Shown in pieces: positions 1-12,549 of a stretch of 64,000 nt of DNA. Numbering within the stretch: position 1 is the stretch's first letter; each line of letters starts with the position of its first letter. The notes under the pieces are model-generated. The model ran no database searches and had not been told where the DNA came from. It saw nothing but the letters and a program-made list of their open reading frames with translations. Source of the DNA: Warburgia ugandensis (lineage: Eukaryota; Streptophyta; Magnoliopsida; Canellales; Canellaceae); assembly GCA_035236585.1 (NCBI GenBank), contig CP141126.1:70099414-70163413 (forward strand), read 5' to 3'. A program made the translations under genes and the position numbers.

Positions 1-2257
1 AATTCTAGGCTAGTAAAATCCACACCACAAAAACATTGTACCGGTTTTTTTAGAATTGAAGTGGCCTCCACAAGCATGGTCATGGAAAAAGGAGATTATT
101 TTATTATGTTCAATATTATGAACACATCTCCTAATGATTTGATTGGGACAATACTTAAATAAGTATGGATTATCCTATAAGAAGTTCTTAACCTTGGCTA
201 GAAAATTAGATACATCTTGTTTTGACGAATGTGATAGAAGTTTATCTATTACAAGATAGTTGACAATGTCAACATACCAAGGTAAATGGGAAACATGTAG
301 AAGTTACTCATAAGGGAAAGATTCTTTTACTGCCATAAGCTCCCTAGAAGACCCAACTACTAACCTTGATAGGTCATCTGATACAACATTTTTAGGACCT
401 TTCTCATCCCTATTTCTATGTCAAATTCCTATAAAAATAGAATCCACTAAATAAGTCTAGTTTTGACATCCTTCTTAGAAAGAAGGTACTTTAATGCAGC
501 ATGATTCGAGTAGATTATTACTTTAGACCCTAAGGGGTAGGACCTATATTTATACAATGCAAGACTATGGCCAACAACTCTTTCTCCATAGCGGAGTAGT
601 TAAGTTGGGAATCATTAAGAATCTTATTGGCATAGTAAATAACATGGGGAAGTTTAGCAATATGCAGCCCCAAAATAGCACCAATCCCATAATCAAAAGA
701 TTCACACATCATCTCAAATGAAATGTTCTAATCTGGCGATCATATAATAGGCAAAGAGGTGAGTTCAGTTCTTAGGCTCTCATGTAGTTTTCATCAGAGT
801 TAAAAATCACCTCCTTTGCTAACAGATTGCGTAAGGGCCTAGAAATTTTACTAAAATCTTTAATGAATGTTCTATAAAGTCCAACATGGCACACGAACAC
901 GTGGATCTCCTTCCTCGTTCTAGGAGTGGGAAGATTGGAGATGAGGTCCACTTTTACCTTGTCGACCTCTATATCTTGTTGTGGTATTACATGCCATAGT
1001 ACTATGCCACTTTTTATCATACAATGCCATTTTCCAATGAAGACCTAAATTCTTTTCATGATACCCCCCAAACAATAGAGCTAGATGGGCCAAGCACTCA
1101 TCAAAGCTAGATCCAAACACTAAAAATTCATCCATAAGCACCTCAAGGAATCTCTCCACCATATCTAAGAATATACTCATCATACATCATTGAAAAGTCA
1201 TGTGTGCATTTCATAGCCCAAAAGTCATGCATTTATAGACAAAATATCTGAATGGACAAATGAAGGTAGTCTTCTCTTGGTCCTTTAGTGCTATGGGGAT
1301 TTGATTATAGCTAGAATATCCATTTAAGAAATAGTAATACTCATGACGAGCTAACCTTTCTAGAATTTGGTTTATGAATGGAAGAGGTCAGAAGTCATTC
1401 CTCTTGATTGGGTTCAAGTTATAGTAGTCAATACAGACTCTCCAGTAGGTGGGCATATGAGTGGGAACTAATTCATTGTTCCCATTATGTACTATCGTTA
1501 CTCTAAATTTCTTAGGGACAACTAGTACATTGCTGACCCATGGACTATGGGAGATGGGGTAAATAATACCTGCATTTAATAACTTAAGTATATTTGCACT
1601 AACTGCTTTCTTTATATGAGGGTTTAATCTCGATTGTAATTCTTGATATGTTTTAGCATAATCCTCTAAATGTATACCATGCATACCAATAGTTTGGCTA
1701 ATTCCTTTAATGTCTAAGATGGACCACCCTATGGTTGCCTTATGTCTGTGGTGTACATTAAGCAACTTACTTTCTTGTTCTTGAGTTAAATCTAAGGCTA
1801 TGTTAATAGGTAAGGTTTTAGAGTAACCTAAAAATGTATATTTTGGTCTTTTAAGCAAGGGTTTTAGGTCTAAAGTGGCTGTTTTCTTAGGAGGGTCTTG
1901 AGTAGTAGAAGGTGGTGTTAAGGGCTCCACTTTTGATCTCCATTTAGGAGTGTCCACCACCACTACAACTTCAAGTAATGGGTCTACTTCTTGCATTAGA
2001 CAAACTTGATCTAACTTGGAGGATAAAAGAAAAGTGTCATGAACTATACAATTTATGACATTCATAGCAAAAGAATAATCAAAGTCTATCATTTGTGCAG
2101 CATTAAAAATGTTGATTTCCATTGTCACATTGTTGAATAATATAGTTTCATAACACCATTCCTACAGTTGATCATGGGATTAGATGTGGCTATAAATGGA
2201 TGACTCAAGATGAAAGAAATTTCAATATCAGGATTAGATACAAGCTCTGTGTCTAGG
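1..2257 (-). pseudogene. ATH1 pol fossil: pre-RT linker, RT, RNase H, integrase zinc domain
   Basis: Minus-strand translation shows, from high to low coordinates: a linker ending in LDLKPLLKRPKYTFLG (about 1840-1880); the RT start with VVPKKFRVTIVHNGNNELVP and WRVCIDYYNLNPIKRNDF (about 1390-1530); RT palm remains with MDEFLVFGSSFDECLAHL (about 1090-1150); HVGLYRTFIKDFSKISRPLRNLL (about 820-895); RNase H with HVIYYANKILNDSQLNYSAMEKELLAIV (about 560-640); and the integrase zinc-binding region with DNPYLFKYCPNQIIRRC and ACGGHF near 60-165. These motifs are typical of plant Athila pol. The gene is decayed and spread over several frames. The A1 LTR interrupts it at 2258. Confidence 0.9.
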
Positions 2258-2722
2258 TGTAATGACTCAAATTTTGAAGATATTTTATATCACTTTTACA
2301 ACCACGATCAATCACGATGTTTATCATTTGCCAATCAATTATAAATTGTTTATTTTGAAAATTAATGTGTTTAATGATATTAATAGATGGTTAGATGTTT
2401 AATTTCAATAAAAATATAAAACAAAGGAATTTGTGAGAAAAATTAGCATCATTACATTCTACACTTGAAATGGAATCCAACGGCTCAAAAAACACTGAAA
2501 ACGGAGCTCATTTGACCAAGTTATGGGCTTTTGAACATGGAGGGTATTTTTTGTAAATTGTGTTTAAAATCTAAATGGCCCAAAAACACAATGGATCATT
2601 TTGATAACGACACCCCCTGCGTCATCTTCTTCCTCAAGTTAGGCAATGCATAGCACCACCATACCTGTACGGAGCCTAAAAAATGGCAGCACCGCCATGG
2701 GACGGCACGGCCTTCTCCACTC

Positions 2723-2728
2723 TATAAA
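2723..2728 (+). promoter_or_regulatory. TATA box of A1
   Basis: TATAAA in the context CTCTATAAACTCCCTCC. The same box followed by CT-rich sequence occurs in A2 (33079), A3 (55209) and C (49363), at the expected place for an LTR promoter. Confidence 0.55.
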
Positions 2729-3071
2729 CTCCCTCCACCCCCTCTTCCAAAATCAAGCTTTCTCCTCTCCAATTGCTCCTAAAAAAATAGATCAAGCAAT
2801 AAGGGTGTGACGACCTGGGTTTTGATATGATGCAATTTTGATAAAAAGGCGAGATCTCTTGTTTTATAAGTATGAAATGCATGAAAATCTGTTTGTTTTG
2901 GAAAACAATCTTTCATAAAAACCCCGAGTGTCAAAACACATTCTCAAATTATCTAGCCATGGAAAAGTTTTAAATCAACATTATTCCCAATAAAGTGTTA
3001 GTCACAACCCCAGCTATTAGAGAGTAACGACAATCAAGTAACATTGAAAGATAAGGTAGGGGTTTACTTAC

Positions 3072-3134
3072 TTGCACTTAGTCTGGGTGTCTTCTATCAC
3101 AAGCGTTCCTTGCCCTTAAGTATTTACTTTGTGT
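3072..3134 (-). other. Exon-like segment in B1
   Basis: 63-bp minus-strand segment with an AG acceptor after a T-rich run (CATTTTTCAG, plus positions 3135-3144) and a GTAAGT donor (plus positions 3066-3071). B2 has a segment of identical length at 41366-41428. Splice use is inferred from sequence only. Confidence 0.4.
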
Positions 3135-3624
3135 CTGAAAAATGTTGAGGATTGGGTGAGTATACACTATACTCAGTAGGAGCCTATCACTACTAGTTTT
3201 ATAATGCATGAGATGTTTTAAAATCATATGCTTTTTCAAAACATGTGCATGTCTGAACACTCAAGTTCAATATATCAAAAACCATTGTCAAATTGAAATA
3301 CTAATGACTTAAAGGATCACATAGTCCAAATCAAAAGTATCAAATACATATATATCATAACATTATGATATGCATAAGATGCTTCATTGAATCCAACTCA
3401 TGGATATCTAGTATGGTATGGTCGACCATCCTCATATCATGCCATATGCAATACAAATAAGTCCACAAAACCATAGGGAGCAACTATGCCCACGACCTCA
3501 CCGCCGTGTGGTCCCCGGGTACCTAGGGACACAGCGTCATAGCCTCCACGGGGCATATGACACATCGACCCAGTGCCGTGACACCAGTGGTAGCCCCCTG
3601 TACCACATGCAGTCGACATAGGGA

Positions 3625-3666
3625 CATGCCCTTTTTGGGCGTGGTACCCAATCCACCTAGTAGTGG
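3625..3666 (-). other. Paired hairpins in B1
   Basis: Two short inverted repeats: stem CATGCCC/GGGCGTG around TTTTT at 3625-3643, and CCAC/GTGG around CTAGTA at 3653-3666. Equivalent hairpins occur in the A, B2 and C units with different stem bases. Confidence 0.5.
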
Positions 3667-4979
3667 TAGAGGTTGGGAGGCCACCCCAACCTCTCGGCAT
3701 AGCACTCACGAGCTTATCAGCCCAAATCATAATCAAATCAAACAAGCGAAAGCTCTCTTTTTTCAAAACTTGTTCTCTTTGGGTCCCTCACAACTACCTG
3801 GCCCTCAGCACTCCAACGTCTTTTGGGAACCCTCAAGGACATGCAATTTTAGTAAGAACTTAATGCTCACAAATCATCCAATGTATGCAATTATTTGCAA
3901 AACATATCTATGCATAATGTATATGCCATTATTTACAAAACATGTCTATGAATAAAGCATTTATCACATGCATGCTGAATTAAGTCATGCTAAACAAGTC
4001 ATATACTTCAAACATGTATTCACAAAACAATCATAGTTCTTTCAAAAGAATCTAGTAGTGATAGAGCACCTACTTGGCTAGGTCGCACTAACCCCTTTGT
4101 CCTCGTACGCTCCTGAACATGGTTTGGGGAATCAAGGTTAGTTTGGCCTATCTTTTATGGGTTATAGAGTGGTTGGTCTTATTACTTAGGCATTAAGGGT
4201 CCATCCCTATGCCTATGGGTGTCCTAAGGTCCTAATTGGGCCTTGGTATCATCAATTTTCCAAAGGTCTAGCGGCCATGCGCCACCATCCTATTCTAAGG
4301 GTCATGCCCACCTTTGATTAGGCCTTGATTAGGGATTTTATAGTTTGGGTGTGTCTGCGTCGTCGACACAGACACAACGCCTTTTACAGCACCTCAATCG
4401 GAGCTCTAGATCTCAAGTTATAAGCTTTTTAGTGTCACACGTACATAAGGACCTTAAGAGTGAAAAGGCGGAATGCTAACGCGTCCGCGGCATGCGCCTT
4501 AGCTGCCTTAAGAAACGAAAAAATCCCATATCGCTAGCGAGCTGCTCATTTGCAGCATGTGCCTCAGTGGGCGCATCTGCAGATGCGCCGGGTTTCCCAC
4601 CCGTCTTTCCCTTTTGCAAGTGCATCCCCGGATGCGCCCGTTTGGTTCTCTCAGACGCGGTCGACGCGTCTCGTCCAGGTGGGATGTTCTGCTCATTTGG
4701 GGGACCAGGGCATCCTCAGGACACCCTAGTTTGTCAAACCAGTGCAGCCCAGGGAACATCCCGGGCCCTTGGTGACTCTCCAGGGCTCTATTTTGCATGA
4801 TTTTTCATGCAAAAACTTAGGAAAATTGAGCCTGGGACTACTGTGAAGACGGGTTTTGAAGGATCTTGGGCATACCTGGCTTATTGCTGGGTTTTTCTCC
4901 TTGTTTCCCCTCTAGGTTGCTTCTCCAAAATAGGTTGTCTTCAAGCTTTTGGGCTGCCATTAGAGGTGCCCAAGAGCTC

Positions 4980-4987
4980 TATTTATA
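4980..4987 (-). promoter_or_regulatory. TATA box of B1
   Basis: Minus-strand TATAAATA in GCTCTATAAATAGAGCTC; the same sequence context occurs in B2 at 39571. Confidence 0.55.
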
Positions 4988-5468
4988 GAGCTATAAGAGG
5001 GTTCTTGAGGGGGCTCTCACCGCCCTTGAATGGCAGTGGAGAAACCTCTAGAATGGCGGTGATTTTTCCTCCAATCACTGCCATTCTAGAACCCTCTGGG
5101 GGGTTGAAGATGAAGGGTGCCCGTATCAAAACAGGCCCTTGTGTTTTGCAGGCTAAATCCTTTTTTGTAAAAATTACATTTTTGCCCTTGAACTTCAAAG
5201 GGCCATAACTTGCTCATTTTAACTCCGTTTTAGGTGATTTTGGTCTTGTTGGATTCCTTTCTCCGAGACACACCTAATGGTACCATTTTTAGGATCAAAT
5301 TTCTGGGTTCAGTCAAGGTGAATAGTGAAATGACTAAAATGCCCTTATCTTCAAAAACTAAACTTTTCATTGCTAACTTGGGATTTTAATATTACAAAAA
5401 TGGAGTCATTACAAAGGGTTTGCAGCCATGTTCAAGACCTTAATAAGGTAGCATCGAGGGCTCCCCAG

Positions 5469-5470
5469 GT
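5469..5470 (+). other. Splice-donor-like site 1 of A1
   Basis: CCCCAG/GTATGA followed by a pyrimidine-rich run. Sites in the same position occur in A2 (33210), A3 (55478), C (49637) and B2 (39683). Confidence 0.4.
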
Positions 5471-6322
5471 ATGATTCTCCTCCCCACTCTACTCCTCTCT
5501 CTTCCCTCTCCCTTTTCCCCCAAATCTTGACTAGATCTGGTAGGTTTTCTAGCTAGAAATAGCCAAATTTCCAAGGAATAAAGCAGATGGGTTGATAACC
5601 GTCAAAGATGATGCGTCTTGGGGATACACGGGCATGACGCGCTCCCTGGGGCAACCGTCGCACACGCACACACGAGTCCTGACTCTACTGGGACGCACAG
5701 GGTGTTGTGGGAACCGTGATGCGCAAGCCCTACATAGACAATTCTGGTTTGTCCATTAATGCGCGACACTAAAAATGCAATTAAGGAGGTTATATAACCT
5801 TGATCGATGATTTAAAAGAACCATTGTGTCCGTAATGACAACATGGACCTAATGAGACTATTAAAGTTAGGATTAGAGGACTATTTATTATGACTATAGC
5901 TAAAAACTGTAGAAATCTAGTAGATTTACAATATCCAAGATGATCAGATCTCATGATTGGATCCATTAAATGTGTTAGAACATTAGTAACTCAAGATCAA
6001 CCTTAAATTATATGTACCCACCTTCAAAGTATAGATCTGACCATTCAAATCAAGTACAGACCTGTTCTAAGCATCAAGAACATGCAATCTATGAGATCTA
6101 ACCATTAAACATTAGATCTATACGTGAGATCTAGCCTAGAAATGCATTAAGCAAGGATTTATGATCCTAAAAGGAAGATCTAACTATTAATCTATAAGTC
6201 TAAGTAATGTTCTATAAAGGGTGGAAAATGATACTTGAATCCTTGTTATCAATTGATATTTAGGGTTTCACAAAGATAACTCAGGGTCGAGTAATGAAGA
6301 ACGCAATTCAAGAGACATCGAG

Positions 6323-6324
6323 GT
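6323..6324 (+). other. Splice-donor-like site 2 of A1
   Basis: CATCGAG/GTAAGTAGTCTGA, a near-consensus plant donor. It is kept as GAG/GTAGGTA in A2 (34148), A3 (56370) and C (50398), and as CAG/GTAAGTG in B2 (40387). Confidence 0.45.
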
Positions 6325-6741
6325 AAGTAGTCTGATACTACTAAGTTTTTAAATGCATCCCAAACCCTAAGTGATTTGCTTGTCATTATTACCGTATTTC
6401 ATATGCTTTTGAGATATGATGTTCTTATACGAGTATGCAAACTTGTCTTCATGATTTTATGGCCTTGAAGCACTTGAATCTATCATCGTATTTAGTACGC
6501 TTTTGGGATAAGATGTTCTTATACAAGCATGCACAATTGTCTTCATGATTTATGGCCTTGAATACGATTTCTGACACGAGTAGATCTTATGCATTGCTCG
6601 CATGTTTGAAAATAAATGCATAAATTGCATGATTTTGATGATTGAGATTTGGATTTATCTATTTATGCTTTTTGGGCTATTGAGCCTGGTGAGCACTATG
6701 CTGAGAAGTTATTGTGTACAGGGTTGGCCTCCCGACCTCTA

Positions 6742-6756
6742 CCACCGAAAAGGTGG
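6742..6756 (+). other. Hairpin in A1 conserved tract
   Basis: CCACC GAAAA GGTGG, a perfect 5-bp stem, in the GAGCCTGGTG...GGCCTC tract shared by all A, B and C units. The second hairpin of the pair is weak in this copy. Confidence 0.5.
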
Positions 6757-7418
6757 ATGGTATCACTACCGAAAAGGCTTGTCCCTTCCTCAACTATTGT
6801 GGTAAACAGGGACGACCACTGGAGGTGTTCACGGCACCCTTTTTTAGGACAACCATAGTCGCCATGGAGGCTGTGGTGGGTTTGTCTCTAGATACTGGAG
6901 ACACATGATTCCAGATGTGTGCTAATCATGAGCATAATGACCCTATGATTTCAGTGTTATCGATATGCATATAACATTGAGATGGTTGTATACGAGTACC
7001 CATGACCAGTCGGCTTGGTGTGTTTCACTGAAAGACCATGTGCATGATACTTATAGTGATGCCAGCATCTACTTTGAATGATAACTATTTTATGAGTTTC
7101 ATGATTATTATATTTGACTCGTTGGTTTCATATGTTTGCCGAGATCTTCTTACATGAATCTATTTATTTCTACTTTATGATTTTGGTCAAATTTATATCG
7201 TTGAATACTAGATTTCATTAAAGGATTCCATGGTTGAATTTGCATCAATGAGCTTACATTTTATGCATAAACATGCACGTTTACACAAAAAGGAATTACT
7301 GATGTTTGCATCAAAAGATCCTTGAATTATGCATGTTACCTGTTGTGTTTTCAAAATAGTAGTATCAGATCACCTACTGGGTATGAGAAATACTCACCCA
7401 ATTATATTATTTTTATAG

Positions 7419-7498
7419 ATTAGCTCCAAAAGTATTAGATGAGGCATCAAAAAATGTTAGTGCACGATCAAATAAATGAAGAGAAGACACGTATAAAT
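7419..7498 (+). other. Exon-like segment in A1
   Basis: 80-bp segment between TTATTTTTATAG and GTAAGTATATG, with TACTCAC as a possible branch site about 25 bases upstream. It aligns with segments in A2, A3 and C. Splicing is inferred only. Confidence 0.4.
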
Positions 7499-7784
7499 GT
7501 AAGTATATGATTTACCCCTTTGGAGATGTATCTGTACTTACTATAGTAGGATTGTGTGTTGTAACTGGATAGACCTGAGAAATATTTATGATTTTCTTCA
7601 TTTTCAAAATATCCTTATCCATCTTGAAAGTAAATGACACTCAGGGTTTTCAAAATGAATTTAAAATAAAAGATTTTTTGCTGCATTGCATTGTTTTTCT
7701 AAAAATGTTTTCAAATAGGGATCGATCCCCCTTTAGGAATTAGTTTTGCATTTAAAACTGCATGTGAAAACTAGGGTTGTCACA

Positions 7785-7926
7785 CTAGGACTACAAAGTC
7801 CACTAAAAAGAGGAATTCATCTACTTGTATTGACACATCTTCTACTACTACCTTAAGAATTTTGATAGATTGATCTACTATTTAGAGGGTAGTAGAATTA
7901 GGTTTTAACTTACTTAAACCTAGTTT
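7785..7926 (-). pseudogene. ATH1 protease region, 3' part
   Basis: Minus-strand residues resembling LGLSKLKPNS...VDQSIKILKVVVEDV...VDEFLF.VDF. In Athila protease regions this follows directly after the LLPYSVYEQ segment, which here lies at 13125-13350. The two parts are split by the D1 insertion. Fossil. Confidence 0.7.
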
Positions 7927-8598
7927 TGTGATGATGTGAGTTTTTGTAATACATTTTATAATAGATTTTTCAAAGGCAAGGGCGCCCATAGTAGTAAAAA
8001 TATTTCACAAAACAAAGCAGCGAAAATTCTTTTCTTTAGAACTTGTTTTGTAAAATCCAAGTCATCACTTCATACATAACATAAGTAGAATTTTGTATAA
8101 GATAAAATTCCATTGAAGGAATATACTTTTATTAAATTCTAGAATCCATCTAGTGGTTCATAGTACAACCCAAGTATTAGTATAATACTTGTTCAAATTA
8201 CATAATCCAAATTCCAAACCTCACCATACATTAAAAACTCTCAATATAATATAATGCTCTCAAATAAAAATACATGTCTTCAAGGGATATACCCTGATTG
8301 ATAATTCTTCCAAGTCTTCTTAATTCTTGAGCTCCTAATTCTCTTTCTCTGTAACTGAGATATTGTAGACATTCAAACATTTACAATATCTTAGCAAAGC
8401 TATGTTTTGTAAGGGATTCAAGAAGCATAATAATTTGACAGTATAGTCCTAATACTTCATAATCCCATTATTCATACTCATGGATCAATCCCTTTACTTT
8501 GTCATATATGTACATACATACTATATATGTCATATAGATATATATACAGTCAAAATCGTGAAAAATAGTTAATATCTCAAACATCAATAGTCGCACTT

Positions 8599-8748
8599 AG
8601 ACACACTGAGTTGATCAATCATCCATACTCTGCTGGAAAATACTACCTCATTTGGGGCAGTATCAACACACTCAGCCATACTGAGTTGATAAAACACCCA
8701 AACTCTGTTGGAAAAATACTCCCTTATTTGGGTAGTATCGGCATCTCA
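8599..8748. repeat. 75-bp tandem duplication in D1
   Basis: Two imperfect copies of a unit containing CTGAGTTGAT, ACTCTG, TGGAAAA and GGGCAGTAT or GGGTAGTAT, offset by 75 bp. Confidence 0.65.
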
Positions 8749-9998
8749 TTATGCCATGTATCATAATGCAAAATACTCAAAGGACTACTATGCTGCAATT
8801 TGATCCATACTAGCGTGCTTGGATAACTGCCTTCATACTCCATGGATACCAAATGTGGAAAATCATCTATGTCATGTCTATGTGGGGAGATAGATTGTCA
8901 TAGTGGTGACCTTCCCATATTGCCCCACCCGACATTTTGCCTCTCTTTGGGCATGGTATCATCATATATATAACATTTCAGAGAGTGGGTGGCCAAACCC
9001 TCGTAACCCTCCTAGAATAGCATCCCCAGGCATATGCCTATTTAAAACTAAAACCACAAGCTTCCTTGCTTGTATATAAATTATTCTTTTACTTATCAGA
9101 CGTCTTGTTTGTTTATAGCATCATCCTTATATTTTGGTATTCTTATACCAAGGATAGGATTTTACTTCAAACTTAGGGATCATAGTTTATAATGAATGAT
9201 ACCCATGTTCATATAAGTTTAGGGATCACCATTCTATATGAATGATTCCCATGTATTGATTTTATACTTATCAAATAATTTGTCTGTTCATCTAAGGCTG
9301 GAATACCTTCTAGTTCCCTATTCACATAGGGTTTTCCTCAATTCTAACTTAACCATTTCATATGAGTTTTGGTTGGATCATAAGGGTTTTCAAGGGGTTT
9401 AATACAAGTATTTACATTACACTTGTCAACATTTCTAAACATAAGATCATGTATTCAACATGCATTTCTCATGTATATGCATTCATAAAATCCTCCTACC
9501 TTCAAGTAGTGATTCATCTCTTCAAATATTTCATGATCCTGATTGATGTATGAAATTTGTATATCCATACATACTATCAATATTTATACAATCTAAGTAA
9601 TCCTATATTTTTTATCCTATCTATATTCTTGGTCTAATCTTGTCCTTTGATATAAAGGATCTAGATCATATGTCCTATCATGATCTATCTTCCTCAGATA
9701 GTATTGATCAATAGATTTGACGATTAGAATGATCTTCTAATCTTTTAGATCTAAGTATTTTCTATTTTAAGTCTTTGTGTATTCCTTTCTTTGATCTTGA
9801 TATTTCATACATCCTTTGATCAACAATTTATACTTGTTGATAAAGATCAAGGGCTTAGATCTTCTATCATCTAGTTCTTCTTTGATCTAAGTTCAGTTGT
9901 TTGATCATCCCTAAGGAGGATGATCTTTGTTCTCTTTCTTGAATCATATTTAAATTAGGGTTCAGATCTTCTATTCTATTTGATCTAAATTGTAAGTA

Positions 9999-10018
9999 AT
10001 ATATATATATATATATAT
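9999..10018. repeat. (AT)n microsatellite
   Basis: Uninterrupted AT run of about 20 bases inside D1. Confidence 0.9.
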
Positions 10019-10147
10019 CATACATCAAAAATTATTTATTTCTTTTATTGTTCGTGATCATTCAAGATCCCATGGATCTTGTTTGATCATCCTTATCTTA
10101 CTTACAATTTTTATTAGGGTTAGATAATTTACTAACCTTTTATGCCC

Positions 10148-10188
<41 letters not shown>
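10148..10188. repeat. (TTA)n microsatellite
   Basis: About 13 perfect TTA units. It lies just left of the Athila-leader-like piece and may mark a junction. Confidence 0.92.
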
Positions 10189-10189
<1 letters not shown>

Positions 10190-10199
10190 GTCAACCAAT

Positions 10200-10480
10200 T
10201 AATGTTTTACTGGTTGAAGATGGCTTATTTTATCCTAAGTCTAGACAACTCCTCTTATTTCCAATTGACTAAGGCTTACTAGCTGAATGGCTGAACACAA
10301 GGTGGTTACTTCAATCCTCATGTAAGGAGGCTTTTAGACCTCACAAATGTCAACGGAAGGTAGGGGAAGAGTGAGGCTCTATTTGAGAACTCTCTTAGCC
10401 ACCATGTTCAGCATTCACTAGAGTGACCTTATCTCAACCTTTCATAAGGTTCCTATGAGCATTTTAACCTTAAGTACTCT
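10200..10480 (-). mobile_element. Stray Athila leader-like fragment inside D1
   Basis: The minus strand reads ATAGAGCCTCACTCTTCCCC, GACATTTGTGAGGTCTAAAA and CCTCCTTACATGAGGATTG, closely matching the leader of ATH3 at about 22036-22112 in the same order. No LTR, primer site or gag adjoins it. Either a remnant of an older insertion or sequence captured by the D-type LTR. Confidence 0.6.
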
Positions 10481-12541
10481 TTCTAATTGATTTTAATTAA
10501 ATCCATGAACATTTAAAATGTCATTCATGGGTTTTATTATTCTCCTAGTTTGGGCCAAGGATTTGATAATCCTTATATTGTCCTACTAACTATAGCCCTT
10601 ACTAATATTAAGTCAAATTCATTCACTCATCATAATTGTCCATGAATCTCTATGTTCCATTAGTTTACATTTTTGGTGATTTATGCTCAATATATCTTAA
10701 CAACTACTTAACATTTGAATCTATTAATAAAATTTGACAATAAATAAATCATAAACTTTAAAGCATTAATCCAATATAAATTTAACAACTATTTATACTA
10801 ACATGCTTCCTATGAATGTAACTTAACCTAATGAAATAAAATTATACTTAAACTAGAACAATCCTAAATACATGAAATTTTACTAGTAATCTAAAGGAAT
10901 CATGCTAAAATATTAATTTTAAAGTAACATGACCCTAATATAATTAAATTATCAGCCTATTATAACAATCTAATAACATATGGAGCATAACATGCTAAAT
11001 TTTAAGAATTACACTATCATGCTTCCTAATTTATAACATAAATCACATTTACAATTCTATTATCAAATAAAAGATAAGAAAACTAATTAGATTAAGATTA
11101 TTAGAAACTTTTACTTATAATCCAACCATTAGATTTTACATATTTTCCTTTAGATCAAGGGTTTTAATTACATTTAGGGCTTTTACTTCATTAAGGTCCA
11201 AAGATCATATCCATTTGCTTTTGTCACATTTAATCCATGATCTCACTGGAATACATCATAATTCCATTCATTCCATCCATCCCAAGGGTCTGATCATGCT
11301 TGATCTCATCGATCAAGTGGGTCCCTTTGTATTTTTAGGTTATTTCTATCATAAGGGGTAGATTCCTCAATTTATTTTAGACCTGTCAAAATAAATCATG
11401 AATATTACTTTATCTCAACATTATATCATCATTGAATTAGATCCCCAAGATCTAATCATTTAGATCTTGAAGATCATGAAAATTAGAAGCTTAATTCCTA
11501 AAAATGAAAAGTTTCTTGCATATTTTTATCTATTTTATGATTTTAGAAGAAAATAGACATTACAAGCTTTCCATAGCTTCTTTTCAATCTTAATTTGTAG
11601 TTCAGATGACTTCTTAATTGAACTTTGAAGGTCACAGTCGTTTTGAGGGTCCAGATTTGATATGGACCTACTGGAAGGGATGGTCATGATTAAGTCTGTC
11701 GGTAGGTCCAGTAGGGTGGAGGGGGCTATGCTCCCATCACTTAAACATAGGCAGGAACGCACTGACAGAGACCGCGTTGCTCGGATCATTGTTCCATCGA
11801 AATGTTGCCGCATGCAGAGATGCTCCTGCAGGACCAGTTTCCATGCAACATTTTGCTTCGGCATCCCAGGAGCTGATCTTATTAGGGAGATCGGACAGTC
11901 TATTTTGGACCATCCAATTAATTCCACTTCAATCAAATGCTACAAACTTGATTAAATTTCATGAAAATTATACCCTAGAGGTTTTGGGTCCTTCTAGATC
12001 GATTGGACAGCTTAGATTTTACATCTGAGCCCTCCATCATACAGAATTGAGGGTTCTTACCCTTACTTGATTTTTATAGTTTTTAACCTAAACTTAATTT
12101 TAGGAAAAAATTTTTTACATAAAATAACATGAAATAAGTATGGGAAGAGTTTTCACCTACCTGATTGAAGAAAAAGAAAAACGTAGTTTTTACAGCCCAA
12201 TTTTAAAGAAATATCCACTGATGATAGGATCACTGGATAACTGCTTGTTTTGTTATTTTTCGTTGATTGCACTGTTGGACCTTGAAATTTCATTTGGGGT
12301 TTTGTAGATAAGGTAGTCTAGGACAATATGAATGGTTGGATTTGTGATATTTGATTTGGATCAGAGTACTTAATTGAATTTAGGTCTCTTGTTCCAATCT
12401 AGCAAGAGGAGAGAGAAAGTGAAAGAGAGAGATTTTTGGGAATTTTGAAAATTTAGGAATGATTTTGGATCTGGTTTTTTAGGGGAAGCAAGATAATTTT
12501 GTGTAATTTTTATGAACATTTTTGGAGGATTTTTTGGGGTG

Positions 12542-12549
12542 TATTTATA
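12542..12549 (-). promoter_or_regulatory. TATA box of D1
   Basis: Minus-strand TATAAATA in CATCTATAAATACACCCC, about 580 bp from the 5' end of the unit, the usual place for an LTR promoter. Confidence 0.5.

Larger units (their letters stand above)
2806..5413 (-). mobile_element. B1: solo-LTR-like unit, family B, nested in A1
   Basis: On the plus strand it starts TGTGACGACCTGGG and ends GGAGTCATTACA, so it is inserted in minus orientation. It is 2608 bp with a perfect duplication AAGGG (2801-2805 and 5414-5418). In its own orientation it begins TGTAATGACTCC, matching B2 at 39142. It has a TATA box at 4980-4987, GC-rich sequence at about 4480-4790, and the hairpin tract at 3625-3666. It has no coding interior. 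It is younger than A1, which it interrupts. Confidence 0.88.
2258..7784 (+). mobile_element. A1: long solo-LTR-like unit, family A (interrupted by B1)
   Basis: Begins TGTAATGACTC and ends GGTTGTCACA, flanked by the perfect 5-bp duplication CTAGG (2253-2257 and 7785-7789). Without the nested B1 unit and its duplication it is about 2.9 kb. There is no primer site, polypurine tract or coding interior, so it reads as a solo LTR. It carries a TATA box at 2723, a GC-rich block near 5610-5735, splice-like sites, and the hairpin tract near 6742. It interrupts ATH1 pol. The closest copies here are 32631-35515 and 54738-57829. It is a fossil; the lineage is unknown beyond probable Ty3/gypsy. Confidence 0.85.

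Noticed and set aside
4492-5208. Several open frames of 70-130 codons in B1, on both strands
   Set aside because: They overlap one another in the GC-rich part of an LTR where stops are rare; no domain and no matching frame in B2.
11535-12028. Open frames of 83-133 codons on both strands in D1
   Set aside because: Overlapping frames without recognisable motifs inside an LTR-like unit.
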